Origin: Fulvia fulva
Taxonomy: Eukaryota; Ascomycota; Dothideomycetes; Mycosphaerellales; Mycosphaerellaceae
Assembly (NCBI RefSeq): GCF_020509005.1
Contig: NC_063021.1
Span: 682,001-746,000, forward strand
Length of the DNA: 64,000 nucleotides
Reading direction: 5' to 3'
This document shows positions 10,082 to 21,500 of this stretch, piece by piece (the first letter of the stretch is position 1; each line of letters opens with the position of its first letter). The position numbers and the translations under genes were made by a program. A model generated the notes under the pieces. The model did not search any database. It was given only the letters and a program-made list of their open reading frames with translations, and was not told where the DNA came from.

Positions 10082-12737
10082 CGTAGTCGTAATATAGATC
10101 TAGCTAGTAAACTCGAAGCGACCTAGACTAAGTTAGCTACTAAGTAGAGCTTAGGTAAGCGTACTACCGCGTTTATTACGGATCTATAAGCCTAGCTAAA
10201 GGAGCGCGATAACTATATCGCTTAGCTAAAGCCTAAGGAACTAATACCTCTACTACCTCCTACGAGGTAGAAGTCCGCCCTCGAGAAGCTACTCGACGGC
10301 GAGGACTCTAGTATTAAGATAGGTATAACAAAGACTAAGAAGGCTACCTCTACCGTAGCTAGCGACAATAATAACACTACGGTAGTCTTAGTTAACGCCG
10401 CTATCTAGCGTAGTAACGGCGGTACCCGTAACCTAATTAACTCGAGGAAGATTCCTATATTCTTAGCTAATATACCTAATTCTAAGGATGAACTAGGATT
10501 TATAGAGTAGAAGGAGAAAGTAGAGGACTATATAACTATAGAAGAGTTATATAGCCGATTATCTATAGTATACTTAGTAGTATTTAATAACTTTATCGTC
10601 GGTAATACTAACGCCCGCCTACGGCTATATAAGAAGAAGGTGACCGGTTAGCGTGAGTTAATAATTGTCACGGCCCTAGGCCTAGCGAATGTCTAGCTAG
10701 TACATAGGTCACGTGACCGCGCGCACTAGCGTAGTACCTCGGCTTATATATAGCCTCGGCGTACCTTACGCTCCTCTTTCCTACGTACCTAGCTACTTTA
10801 TATTAACACGACTATAAACCGTCACAATAATAGTGCTAAACGACTCTTACGGCGAGTACTATAAGCTTAAGAAGTATAAGAAGGCTTATAATAACTATAC
10901 CTAAGGTAATCGTATATTTAACGTATTTTATACTAAGTTCCTAGAGTACGGGTACTACCTAGAGAAGATAGATAAGGAACTTATCGACGATATCTAGGAC
11001 AAGCTAAACGATAAGTTAAAGTAGGTACTAGTATATCGCGACGACTTTAATAACCTCCTAGCCCTTTAGCGATACCTTTGCGATGTCGAACTAAAATTAG
11101 ATAATATTAAGGGTTCCGGCGGAGGCGGTAGCGGCCGTAATAATAGTAGCCGTCGTAGTAGTAACAAAGGTAAGCCTAAGTATATCTACTATAACAAGAA
11201 GATTCGTAAGGAATATAATCTTAAAGCCGCTAAGTATGATAGTTATACCTTCCGTAATCTTACTAAGGAAGAAGTAGCTAAGCCTAAGGAGGATATATTC
11301 TACTACGTATATAAGGCTATAGACTATAAGGGTACCTAGTCGCCTAAGTGCCCCTTTAAGAAGTATAAGAAGACTAGTAGCGACGCTAATAACGCTACGA
11401 AGAACGTATCGATCTAGGTCGGCGACGTACTAGTAGAGCTTAAGGCTACCGAGTCGGGGGAAGCCTAGGCTCTAGTCGTATACGTACCGACTAGTAGCCT
11501 ATACTCGCGCCTAGTACTAATCCTCCGAAGACGGTACTACTAGAACCTCCTAAGGTTACGCCCTTATTATATTACAGTTATAGAGGAAAGAGGAACTCTA
11601 TATAGTAGGAAATAGTAATTAGTAATATCCCTATAATCTTTAGTCTAGAGGTTATACTATATACTATAAAGACGATAGACCTTCCGCTAAGAAGCTCGTA
11701 TATTATAGTAGTAGGTATAGTAGGTAGTAAGCTAGTACGTATTCTAATAGATCCCGGTACTAAGTTGCTATTTTATAATACGAAGTTTACGAAGAAACAT
11801 CTATTACGAACACGACTACCTTAGGCTTAGAAGATAGGCCTATAAGCTAACCCTAAAGTATCTAGTTAAGCTATAGAATGTATAAAGACTAAGGTCGACC
11901 TAAACGGTTATATCGAGGAAGTTAGTTACTTCGTTACTAACCTCGACTACGACTTTATATTTAGTATACCCTAGTTCTAGAAGCACTGCCCTATACTAGA
12001 CTAGAGAGCTAATATATTTATATTTACTAAAAAGTACTATACGGATCATTACGATCCTTACCCTACGACTATCGGTAGTACGAAGGTTCGTATATAGTAC
12101 GCTATCCCTTATTTATAGACTCTAGAACCTAATATCTAGGTGTCTAGTATAACGATTAGCGAAGTCTACGAAGAAAACCTAGACGAAGGTTACCTTATTT
12201 AGGAAATAGAGACTCTTAACCCTAATAAGCTAGAGCCTATAACTAAGGAACTTATTTACGACATTAGTATACGGCTCAGTACTATATTAGCTAAAGACAA
12301 GGCTATCTACGTAAATAAGAAGCAAGCGACTATACGAGAAGTCGAATCCTTACTACCCTAATAGCTAAAGGACCTAAAGCACGAATTTGACCCGTCTGTC
12401 GCTAAAGGTCTACCTCCCTATCGCCCCGAATCAGATTTAGCGATTGAATTTGTTAAAGGCGCTAAGCTACCTTTTAAGCGTCCTTATTCTATATCGAAAC
12501 TAGAGCTCGATATAACTAAAGCCTACGTTAATAAGGAAGAAGCCGCTAGTAAAATCCGACGCTCTACGTCCTAGATTGCTAGTCCTATTATTATTATTAA
12601 GAAGCTAGGTAGAGGACTCCGTGTCTACGTAGACTATAGAGCTATTAACGCTATTACTATTAAGAATAGGTACCTAATACCTTAAGTCCGTAAGACCCTA
12701 GCTCGTATAAGCGGCGTATAGTAGTTTACTACCTTAG
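10082..12737 (+). pseudogene. Gypsy-3 gag-protease-RT remnant
   Basis: Many stops, but the gene order is recognisable. A gag-like region is interrupted by a solo LTR at 10666-10826. Near 11.18 kb is a knuckle-like sequence in which the expected Cys codons read Tyr (TAC/TAT). A protease-like block near 11.73-11.76 kb reads LIDPGTKLLF. RT begins near 12.60 kb with [22 protein letters not shown] is cut about 35 residues later by the Gypsy-2-prime LTR. Loss of Cys, Trp and Gln codons fits TpG/CpA mutation. Confidence 0.7.
10666..10826. repeat. Solo LTR, 161 bp, with 5-bp TSD
   Basis: Begins TGTCACGG and ends CCGTCACA, flanked on both sides by ATAAT (10661-10665 and 10827-10831). The gag frame resumes after it. 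Ends and TSD fit an LTR left by LTR-LTR recombination. It resembles the Gypsy-2 and Gypsy-3 LTRs only at its tips. Orientation is not fixed by sequence. Confidence 0.8.
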
Positions 12738-12921
12738 TATAAGGGCGCGTATACTATAGGGTCCGAATAAGAGAGTTGTTATTCTACGAAGCTACGAAAG
12801 AGGAGCGCGAGGCGCGGCGAAGTTATAAAGTAAAGCTAAGCCGCGCTAACCCGATACGGAAGGTCTGCGGTTTACCCGGGCCGACGTAGCTATAGTAAGG
12901 GTTCGCGGGCTACCCGTAATA
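12738..12921 (-). repeat. 3' LTR of Gypsy-2-prime (RIP-mutated)
   Basis: 184 bp, the reverse complement of the Gypsy-2 LTR (26634-26817) with CpA/TpG to TpA changes. It is followed on its inner side by a C-rich tract matching the Gypsy-2 polypurine tract and the end of pol, which fixes the orientation. Confidence 0.88.
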
Positions 12922-13289
12922 GTACCCCCCCTCTTAAAATACGTCTTAGTCCTCTAAGCGTTATCTATCTTATACGGCTACTTACCTATACTACTCTATA
13001 ACCGTACGAAAGTCTAATTATCCTCTAATACCTTATTATTGTCTAGTGACCTACTATATACTATATATCGGAAGATCATCGATCTCTGCGCCAAAACACG
13101 ACACATTCGAAAGCTCTTATCAAGGCCATTCCAACGATATAAAAAGCAGGCCACTGCCCCTAGGACTGAGGGAGTTCTACCTCATTCAATCTGGACAGCT
13201 TAAAGCTCTCTTCACCCTGTTTCTTCAGCTCCAAACGCCGCGGAGGTGCCTAGCTACATTAGGCAACTCCTAGGCAATAGTAGCCTAGG

Positions 13290-14554
13290 CTACGGTACTA
13301 ACGGCGCCTACGGCCCTATAGGCGAAGCCCCCCTAAGACAACTAGCAGCAACTTATAGAGGACGCAAAAAGCATAGAAACTAACGATCAGCTCCCTTACC
13401 GGTCTCTATAGGTAATGATCACTTAGCTACGCACGGCGCTTGTACTATCGTATCACCGAGGGCAACAAGAAATGAGGACGACGTCCTAGGCGATTAGCAA
13501 GGCCACCCGGAATCAACACCCCTATAGCTAGGCATCGGTCGCGGCATCGATACTAGGCCCCCGCCTAACGCACGATGTAGTTACGATCCGTATTGTAGCA
13601 AAGGAAGACTAGGCCGAAGTTACGAAGCTATCGAACAAGGAGCTCGCCTAACGAATCAACTAACTAGGGGTGGTCGTAGTGAAGTAACAGTCTAACGGCA
13701 CTCTATAGATCTATACTAGCTCTACTACTACTAGGAGGCACCTAGAGGCACAGCCACAGTGGGCATCTAAGGTTGCGGCATTAGCGAAGGTCTTAACGAA
13801 ACAATTCACGATCCTAGTCCACGACATGCCTAAGGAGTTTGACCTAACTAACTAGGGTCACCTACGCGCTCTCTAAGAGGACAACCCGGTCACTCTTAAC
13901 TCTCCAATCCAGAAGGCGACTTGGCTCTATAGGAAATGGCCAGAAGGTAAGAAGGCCTCGGCGCTAATAGTATAGCTACAAGACGCGAAAGCGGCGGATC
14001 TAGCGATAGAACAAGGCCTAGTCTAGCAATATAGCCTCAAGATAGTAGAAAAGCACTCCTTATCCTTTCGTGTCCTCCAATGCTTCAAATGCTAACAGTA
14101 TAGACACCAAACCTATACGTGCACAAACAAGCAGGCCTGCTCGAACTGTATAGGAGACTATATGTCTAGGGACTGTACATCGACTACGAGACGGTACGCG
14201 AACTGTCCGGGGCACCACCTATCGTATAGTACGGAATGCCTATAGCGGAAACTAGCGAAAAACAAGGCAATCACAAACAGAACCGTCGCCCTAAGATTCT
14301 ACGGCGACCGTGAGGCTAGCCCACACCGGAACTAACTAGCGGCGGTCGGGCACAAGCGCCCTAGGGCCGAGAACGATATAAAGGATGCGCAGCCTAGGGC
14401 GTACGGGAGGCCACGTGCTCTACTAGCTACGGCGAGGGAATCTAACTAGGCCCGGCTCCCCTTTAGTACACAGCCGATAGGCGTAGACTAGGACGTACAG
14501 GGTAGTAGGACATAGGACGATATAGAGGAAATGATTGTCGATACCGATGACTAG
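13290..14554 (+). pseudogene. LINE C ORF1 remnant (zinc-knuckle protein)
   Basis: The plus frame of about 420 codons holds the knuckle sequence CFKC near 14081, followed by a TAA where LINE D has Gln, then two further Cys-rich repeats. Many Trp or Gln positions are TAG or TAA. It ends with TAG at 14552-14554, overlapping the ORF2 ATG at 14547. The start position is inferred from the LINE D ORF1 length. Confidence 0.75.
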
Positions 14555-17500
14555 CCTCGACACGCTTAGCATTATCCAGTATAACGTTAACTATAGCAAG
14601 GATATAGTCCAGAACCATTTCCTATACGAGGCGGACCCGCGCGTCCACTACGTCCTTACAATCTAGGAGCTATAGATTAACCCGCACTATAAGAGACTAA
14701 CGACCTGCAAGTCACTAGGCTACACGACATGCCTACGAGACGACGGTAGACCCCGCACGTGCTTCTATGTTAGCAAGGATATACTAGAATCCGACTGGGA
14801 GGTAGTGTACTACGTAGACGAAGAAGGCGGGGGCGATATTACCTCCCTCTACGTAGGTAGCACCTGGATATACAACCTATATATACAACCGCTAGCCTCG
14901 AGGTCTAGCCGCGACCTAGGGGTCTATAGACACCTAGACAGTACGCTTAAGAGATAAGGGTGCCACATCGTAGTAGGAGACTTTAATATACACTACCCTT
15001 CCTAGGAAAGCCTTATACAGCCGCACCCTATAGCCGACGAAGTACTCGACTTAATGGCGAGCAACGCAATTGCCCTCAATACCCCGAAGGACCTAGGTAC
15101 CTAGAAGAGAGGGGGACTCTAAGGCACGATCGACCTCTCCTAGATCTCAGATAGCTACTACTACACGGTAACCTACTGTAGGATCGAATATAAACTCGAG
15201 GCGTCGTTAGACCACATGCTAGTCAGGACCTCTATTACGACACAGATACAACGCACACTAGCGAGAACCCCTAAGCCAAACTAGGGAAAGGCCCACTAGG
15301 CCAACATCTAGGCGTACCTCGATAACTCTAAGAGGCTAGTCTAGATCGCGTAGTAGTAATACAACAGTAAAGACGAGATAGACGAAGCAGTCTAGGGGTT
15401 GACAGACGAAATAAGAAAAGCGACCTTACTTCACGTTCCGCTTGCCTAACTAACGACATAGTCCAAACCATACTAGACGCCGGAGTGCACTACGGTAGTA
15501 AGAGAAGCAAGGAGAGCCCGCCGGGTGTGGACGAGTAGCTATAGCGAGGAGGCCTAGAACGTATATAGGGAGGCATACTAACAGAAGAAAGCTATAATAC
15601 GGAGGGAGAAAGCAGTCGGCTAGAGGGCTACAGTAGAAGAAATCGCCGGCAAGCTAGAGAGGATATAGAAGCTAGCGAAATGGGCCCGACAGGACCCTAT
15701 ACAGGGCCCCTCCTTCTCTATCCTAGCGCTACAATCGCCTAGTAGCCCGGTTAGCGACCCCGAGGCCAAGGCGCGTCTACTAGCTAGCAAGTTCTTCCTA
15801 CCCCTAGTCGAGGCTAATCTAAGCGACATAAACAGCTCTACTCCCCTAGCCCCTAGCATCGCGGTCTAACAGGAGGTGTCCGAGGGAGAAGTTACCGCTG
15901 TACTAATGAAGTTACCGGCGAAGAAAGCCCCGGGGCCGGATAGGATCCCAAACGAGCTACTAAAGAAGTGTAGAGATCAACTAGCCCTAGTAGTTATAGC
16001 GATCTTTAACGCCTGCCTATAGACCGGATACCACCCGATAGCTTTTAAACAATCGACGATAGTGGTCCTACGCAAGCCGTAGAAGGAAGACTATACGCAG
16101 GTGAAGTCGTACCGCCTAATTGCGCTCCTTAACACTCTTGGGAAGGCGCTTGAGAAGCTAGTTGTAACGAGACTCTCCGAGGCGGCAGAGGAACACTCCC
16201 TACTCCCGGACACCTAGATGGGTGCGCGCCTATAGCGATCGACGCTATCCGCGATGGAACTTATCACCTCTTAGGTAAAGGCCATCTAGTATAAGAATAG
16301 GGACAAGGTGGCTTCCTTACTTAGCCTAGACATATCGGGAGCCTTCGACTACGTGTTATACCCGCGGCTTCTCTATATCCTAAGGTCGAAAGGACTCCCT
16401 AAGTGGCTTGTCAACTTCGTACGGTCCTACCTCCAAAACCGCAGTACGTCGATCCTAGTCGGCTAGTACAGAAGCCCATTTTAAGTAGTCTATACTAGAA
16501 TCCCGTAAGGCTTAACGCTAGTACCTATTCTGTTCCTCTTCTTTATAGCGACGCTGCTCCTAGCCCTAGAATCCTAGAACACCGCTACGAGCGGCTTCGT
16601 AGACGACATAAACATCCTAGCGTGGTCTTCCTCGACTAAGGAGAACTATAGGCTACTAGAAGAGAAGCACAAGATCTGCGAGGACTAGGCTAGGAGGCAC
16701 GGGGCTCGGTTTGCCCCAGAAAAGTACAATCTGATACACTTTACGCGCCGGCTACGGTTCCACAATATGCAAGCTTCTTTCCAGATACAGGGGCACACGA
16801 CTAACCCGGCAAATCAGCTCAGGATCCTCGGACTATGGGTGGACCCGGCGCTACGGTGGAGGAAGCACGTACAGGCAATATTACGGAAAGCTGAACAGAA
16901 TATGGCATCATGCCAGAGGCTCACTGCGTCCACATGGGGGGCGGACTTCCGGCAGTCACGACTTCTATATACGGCTATTATACGGCTAGTCCTTACCTAT
17001 AGCAGCCAAGTATAGTCCTTAGGCGAGAGGGCCTGCCTATCGAAGGGACTCGTCGCGCCGCTAGCGAAGATCTAAAACTAATGCCTAAGGAAGGTTACCG
17101 GGGCATATAAGTCGACACTAACGAGGATGCTTGAGCACGAGACCGCTATACCGCCGATCGACCTATATATCTAGGGACTACGGACCTCCTACTTAGGCAA
17201 GTCGGCACAGTACCTAGTATAGAAGGTCATCGCTAGTACAGTCGTAAGGGCCCGCGAATCAGTACTAGCGTATAAGGGCATTCGACCCGGAAACGAGCCG
17301 AACTACCGGGCAAGGGACGAACAGCTAGCAACATAATAGGAAGGTAAGAAATCGTTTGTAGAGCAACTATGGAAAGAGAGGTGGAACAACCAGGTTGTAG
17401 GGCATAGTGGACGCCCTTAGCTAGCGGGACAACCTAAGGAATAGTCAGCTACAAAATCCGCGGTCAAGCACCCCCCGAAGCTTATCTACTACCGCCTTAC

Positions 17501-17870
17501 GAGGGCACAGAGTAGCATAGCAACCCAACTACGAAGCGAACACATCGGCCTCTAGGGGTACCTATTATAGAGGAAGGTTCTAGGATACACGAATACTAGC
17601 TGCCCCTGCGGCTATCGCTCCTAGAACGTACGGCACGTACTCCTCGTCTGTCCGAGGTAGTCGCTAGGAAGGGGGGAGTGGATAGCAAAGGCGAGGAACC
17701 GGACGATTAGGGCACTTCTTAATAACGCTGAAGACCTACGGCGCATTACGAACTGGATACTAGAGAAGGGCTGGCTAGAACAGTACCGCCTAGTAGGAGC
17801 AGTGCAGGAAGAGAGGACACGACGTAGCGCGACGAGACCGGCTAGGAGCGGGGGCTAACGGGGTAGTGAC
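14547..17870 (+). pseudogene. LINE C ORF2 (endonuclease-RT) remnant
   Basis: Reads from ATG at 14547 with IQYNVN near the start, GDFNIHYP near 14.98 kb (endonuclease), the FVDDINILAW RT box near 16.6 kb, and a C-terminal CPCGYRS motif near 17.6 kb. Stops in the endonuclease lie mostly where LINE D has Trp (TGG to TAG), some where it has Gln. A stretch at 16767-17015 stays open for 82 codons and looks little mutated. The end is approximate. Confidence 0.8.
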
Positions 17871-18013
17871 ATGGACTACGTACGTTCAGAGGGAAAGCTA
17901 ATCTAGACAAGGAGTAGTCGGGGGCGGGAAGGGTTTTCACCTATTCGGGTTTCCCTTTGTACATAACAATAGATATATACCTACATAGGCCGGATAGGGT
18001 CCTAGAATAGGGG

Positions 18014-18533
18014 TGTCAGGGCGAGAGCCTGGCCTGTGAGATGCAAGGGTGAAAGCGAGAATGCAGGTGCGAAGTGCAGATGCAAAAGGGTATGGTATGA
18101 TTGCTACACAAAACAAAAGACGAAGAAAGCAAGAGAGGCCTGGGGAAGGCCAGATATTTATACGCGACCCTCGCGAGTGCGTGTCCCCGCATCAACAGGG
18201 CTAACCCGTGCGAAGCCGCGCTCAGCAGCTTTGCTCAAAACCTTATTCCAACCTGCCCTACGTTCCGAGTCTTCCACGTGCTTCTTCCAGGGTCCAGCGC
18301 AGTCGCGGGTGCTCGCGGGAGTGCCGTGAGTCACACAGTCACGAGCCGAAGTGAATCTGTCAAGGTTTGGTAGAGGGGTGAATTTGGAGGGCTGGGTCCC
18401 GTAGTGAATGTTGCGGGGCATGTGATTCTTGGCGCTCACACACCAAGCTGGACTGTCACTTCTTGACGACTTCTGAGCACTCTGAGGCTCTTCTGTCCCC
18501 ACCTTCTGTACACTCTGTGGGGAGACCATGACA
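18014..18533 (-). repeat. Gypsy-1 3' LTR (520 bp)
   Basis: Begins TGTCAGGG and ends CATGACA on the plus strand, with TG..CA termini. It matches the LTR at 23785-24304 throughout by eye. The pol frame runs into it and stops at 18158, so about 125 codons of pol are LTR-encoded. Confidence 0.95.
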
Positions 18534-21500
18534 GTAGCCCCCCCGAACAAAGCTGAGTTCCTACGAAGCCGTAGTAGTTCCACATATCGAGGATGTTCAG
18601 CTTCAGTACCAGGCCTAGGCCTGATGTCATGGTCGATACACCATTGGTAAGCCCCGTCGAAAAGCTCAGATTCGAAGAGCCTGCCGATGTTGACTTCTGG
18701 GCCGTCTGCGCGGGCGTGGTATTCTTCGATTGCTTGACGATTGAAGATGATATGTTGGATAGGTTCCCATGAGGTATCCCACTCAGGGCAACCTTGCCAT
18801 TCGACTTCATACTTGATCGGCGGTAGTCCTTCAACGTCGTTGGGCTCTACGCGGATTCCCCGGATCTTGCGGACGGCATAGTCGTCAGAAGGTAGGTTAA
18901 CAGGCTCGTCGACTTCTACTTCATCGGGAGGACCTGGCATGTCTTGGTTTTGGTTCGGGAATGGGTCCTCAGCCGACGGCCGAAGGCGTACGGGATGGAA
19001 GACGTCGTGGATCTTTATGTTCGCAGGAAGAGCTAGACGGTAGGCGTGTGAACTGATACGCTCGGTGATCTCAAAAGGACCTAGGTTCTTCCAGTTCAGC
19101 TTCTTGGAGGGGCGGTCTGTCTTGATGTTCTTGGAGTTGAGGTAGACCATATCGCCTACTTGGTAGTCGGGAGCTGGCTGGCGACGACGATTGGCTTGAT
19201 CCTCGTAGATTGCTTGTGCGTACACCATCTCGTCGTGAACTTCTTCATGGATCTGTGAGAGCATAGTAGCGAACTCGTCTGCTGCTTGCTCGTTTGCGTC
19301 TTCGGTAGGCGGGAGAGGTCCTTCTGGTTCCATGCCTGTACGAGGGTGGTAACCTCTCGTAGTATAGAAGGGGGAGTAGCCAGTAGTCTCCGAGTCCCAG
19401 TTACGAGTAGCGAACTCCACCGCAGGGATATGCTGAGGCCAATCCTTCTGGTGGTAGTCGACGAAGCAACGAAGGACCTGCTCGAGGATAGCGTTCGTAA
19501 TTTCGGTCTGGCCGTCGGTCTGTGGCTGAAAACTGGTCGAGAGGTTATGCTTGATGCCCAGGATAGCACACAGACGCTTCCAGAAGTGCGAGATGAACTG
19601 GGTGCCTCTGTCAGAGGTGATGCTATCCGGGAGGCCTTGAAAGCGCCAGACGAATTCGTAGAACAAGCGAGCAGTCTCCTTCGCGGTCATGCTCCAGCAC
19701 GGGATCATGTACCGGTCCTTGGAGTGACGGTCCACGATCACTAGAAGGGCCTTTGCTTTCACGCCGCTGAAGGTCTTGCCGTGAGGAAGATCGGTGATAA
19801 AGTCCATAGTGATGTGCTTCCACGGACGATCAGGAGCCGGGAGAGGGTGCAAGAGACCGTGGGGACGGTGGCGGTTAGCTTTGGCTCTTCGGCAAGCAGC
19901 GCAGTTCAGCACGTAGCGGCGGACGTCCTTCCAGGAATGCGGCCACCAGTAATACCTAGCGAGGAGCTTGTGGGTCTTGGCTACGCCTGGGTGACCCCCA
20001 GAGGCGGAGTCGTGGATGATTTGAAGAATCTCAGCTCGGATATTAGAGCCTTCGGGCTGCGGTACGTAAAGCTTCTTACGGAAGTAGACGACACCTTCCT
20101 GGAGCTCGCACTCGGACAGCGAGAAGCCCGGGAATGTCCTCGCGCCAGATTCAAGGGCCTGAACTAACTCTTGGGCGTCTATGTCGGCATCGTACGCTGT
20201 GCGTACTCGTGCCATGATGCCTTCGGGCTGCTCCTCATTATCAAACCCCTCAAAGTCTGATTCGGATGAGCCGTCGGTCGTTACTGAGCCCTCTTCATCG
20301 TCGTTCAAGTCCTCAGCGTCCGAGGCGTATTCTTCAGGCTCGGATTCATCGTCACTCTCGTCAAGGTAGGCAGGAGCGAGCACGAGAGTAGCAAAGGAAG
20401 CGGCGAGCGTAGGCTGGCCATTCGATAGGTACTCTCGAAGCTCGGAAGAGAGGTTGTGCTCTTTGATGACTTGTTGCCCTGCGATTTGCCGGCCCCCTCT
20501 TCGATCAACTGGAGAGTCACCAGGGCGGCGGGTAAGGGCGTCGGCCATCGAGTTGGCCTTGCCGGGCGTGTACGAGATCACGAAGTTGAACCGGGAGAGG
20601 AACTCGCTCCAGCGGGCCTGGCGACGATTGAGCAGCTTGCTCTTCATAAAGTAGACGAGGTTCTTATGGTCGGAGCTTACTTGGACGGGCATAGCAGAGC
20701 CTTCGAGCTCGGGGCGCCACTCTTCGAAAGCTTTGACGATGGCGAGAAGCTCCTTGTCGTAGATCTCGTAGTTACACTCCGTGGCGGTCATCTTCTTGGA
20801 GAGGAAGGCGACAGGTAACCAGGGGGATTCAGGCGAGCGGCGTTGTAGCAGGACACCGCCCACCACGCCGTCGGATGCGTCGGTCTCTACACGGGTCTCC
20901 AGTTCGAAATCGAAGTGCCGTAGAAGCGGGTTCTCAACAAACTTCGCTTTGAGCAAGTCAAAAGCCTCCTGGCATTCGTCGGTCCAGGCGAACTTCTCAC
21001 CCTTGCGCGTGAGCTTCGTCAAAGGGCGTACCACGCCCGGAAATGCGTGGATGAAGCGGCGGTAGAAGTTGGCAAAGCCTAGGAAACCCTGGACCTCTTT
21101 GACGTTCGTAGGAGCATCCCATTCGACGATAGCGTCGATCTTCTCTTGGTCCATCTTGATGCCGTCTGCGGTAATGATCAAACCAAGGAACTTGACTTCG
21201 GTCTTCTCAAACTCGCACTTGTCGATGTCGAGCTGCAAGCCGGCGTCTGCGAGCTTCTGAAGGACCTTACAGACGTGCTCGCGGTGCTCCTCCTTGGTCT
21301 CGCTGTAGACTAGGATGTCGTCGATGTAGGCAGTGCAGAACTGATCGAGGAACTCCTGAAGGATGTCGTTAATGAAGTTCTGGAAGGTACTAGGCCCGTT
21401 ACAAACGCCGAAGGGCATAACGAGCGACTCGAACAGCCCGTAGCGAGTACGGAAGGCTGTGAGATACTCGTGTCCTTCTGCCATTCGTAACTTGTTGAAC

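Larger units (their letters stand above)
179..12737 (+). mobile_element. Gypsy-3 LTR retrotransposon, RIP-ruined, truncated in RT
   Basis: This is the base layer of the left part of the island. Surviving pieces are 179-770, 3281-3660, 5047-5171 and 10082-12737. They are separated by LINEs G, B and D, whose TSDs allow the pieces to be joined. Order along the plus strand is LTR, gag-like sequence, protease-like sequence, then the start of reverse transcriptase. It stops abruptly at 12737 where the Gypsy-2-prime LTR begins; RNase H and integrase are not found. Every frame is full of TAG/TAA stops. Confidence 0.7.

Noticed and set aside
13300..16700. Strand-asymmetric RIP in LINE C (TpG lost, CpA kept)
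   Set aside because: The undamaged LINE D is also CpA-rich and TpG-poor in sense, so the skew may be native; needs a consensus to test.
19286..19744. 152-codon plus-strand frame
   Set aside because: Antisense to the Gypsy-1 integrase region; no independent support.
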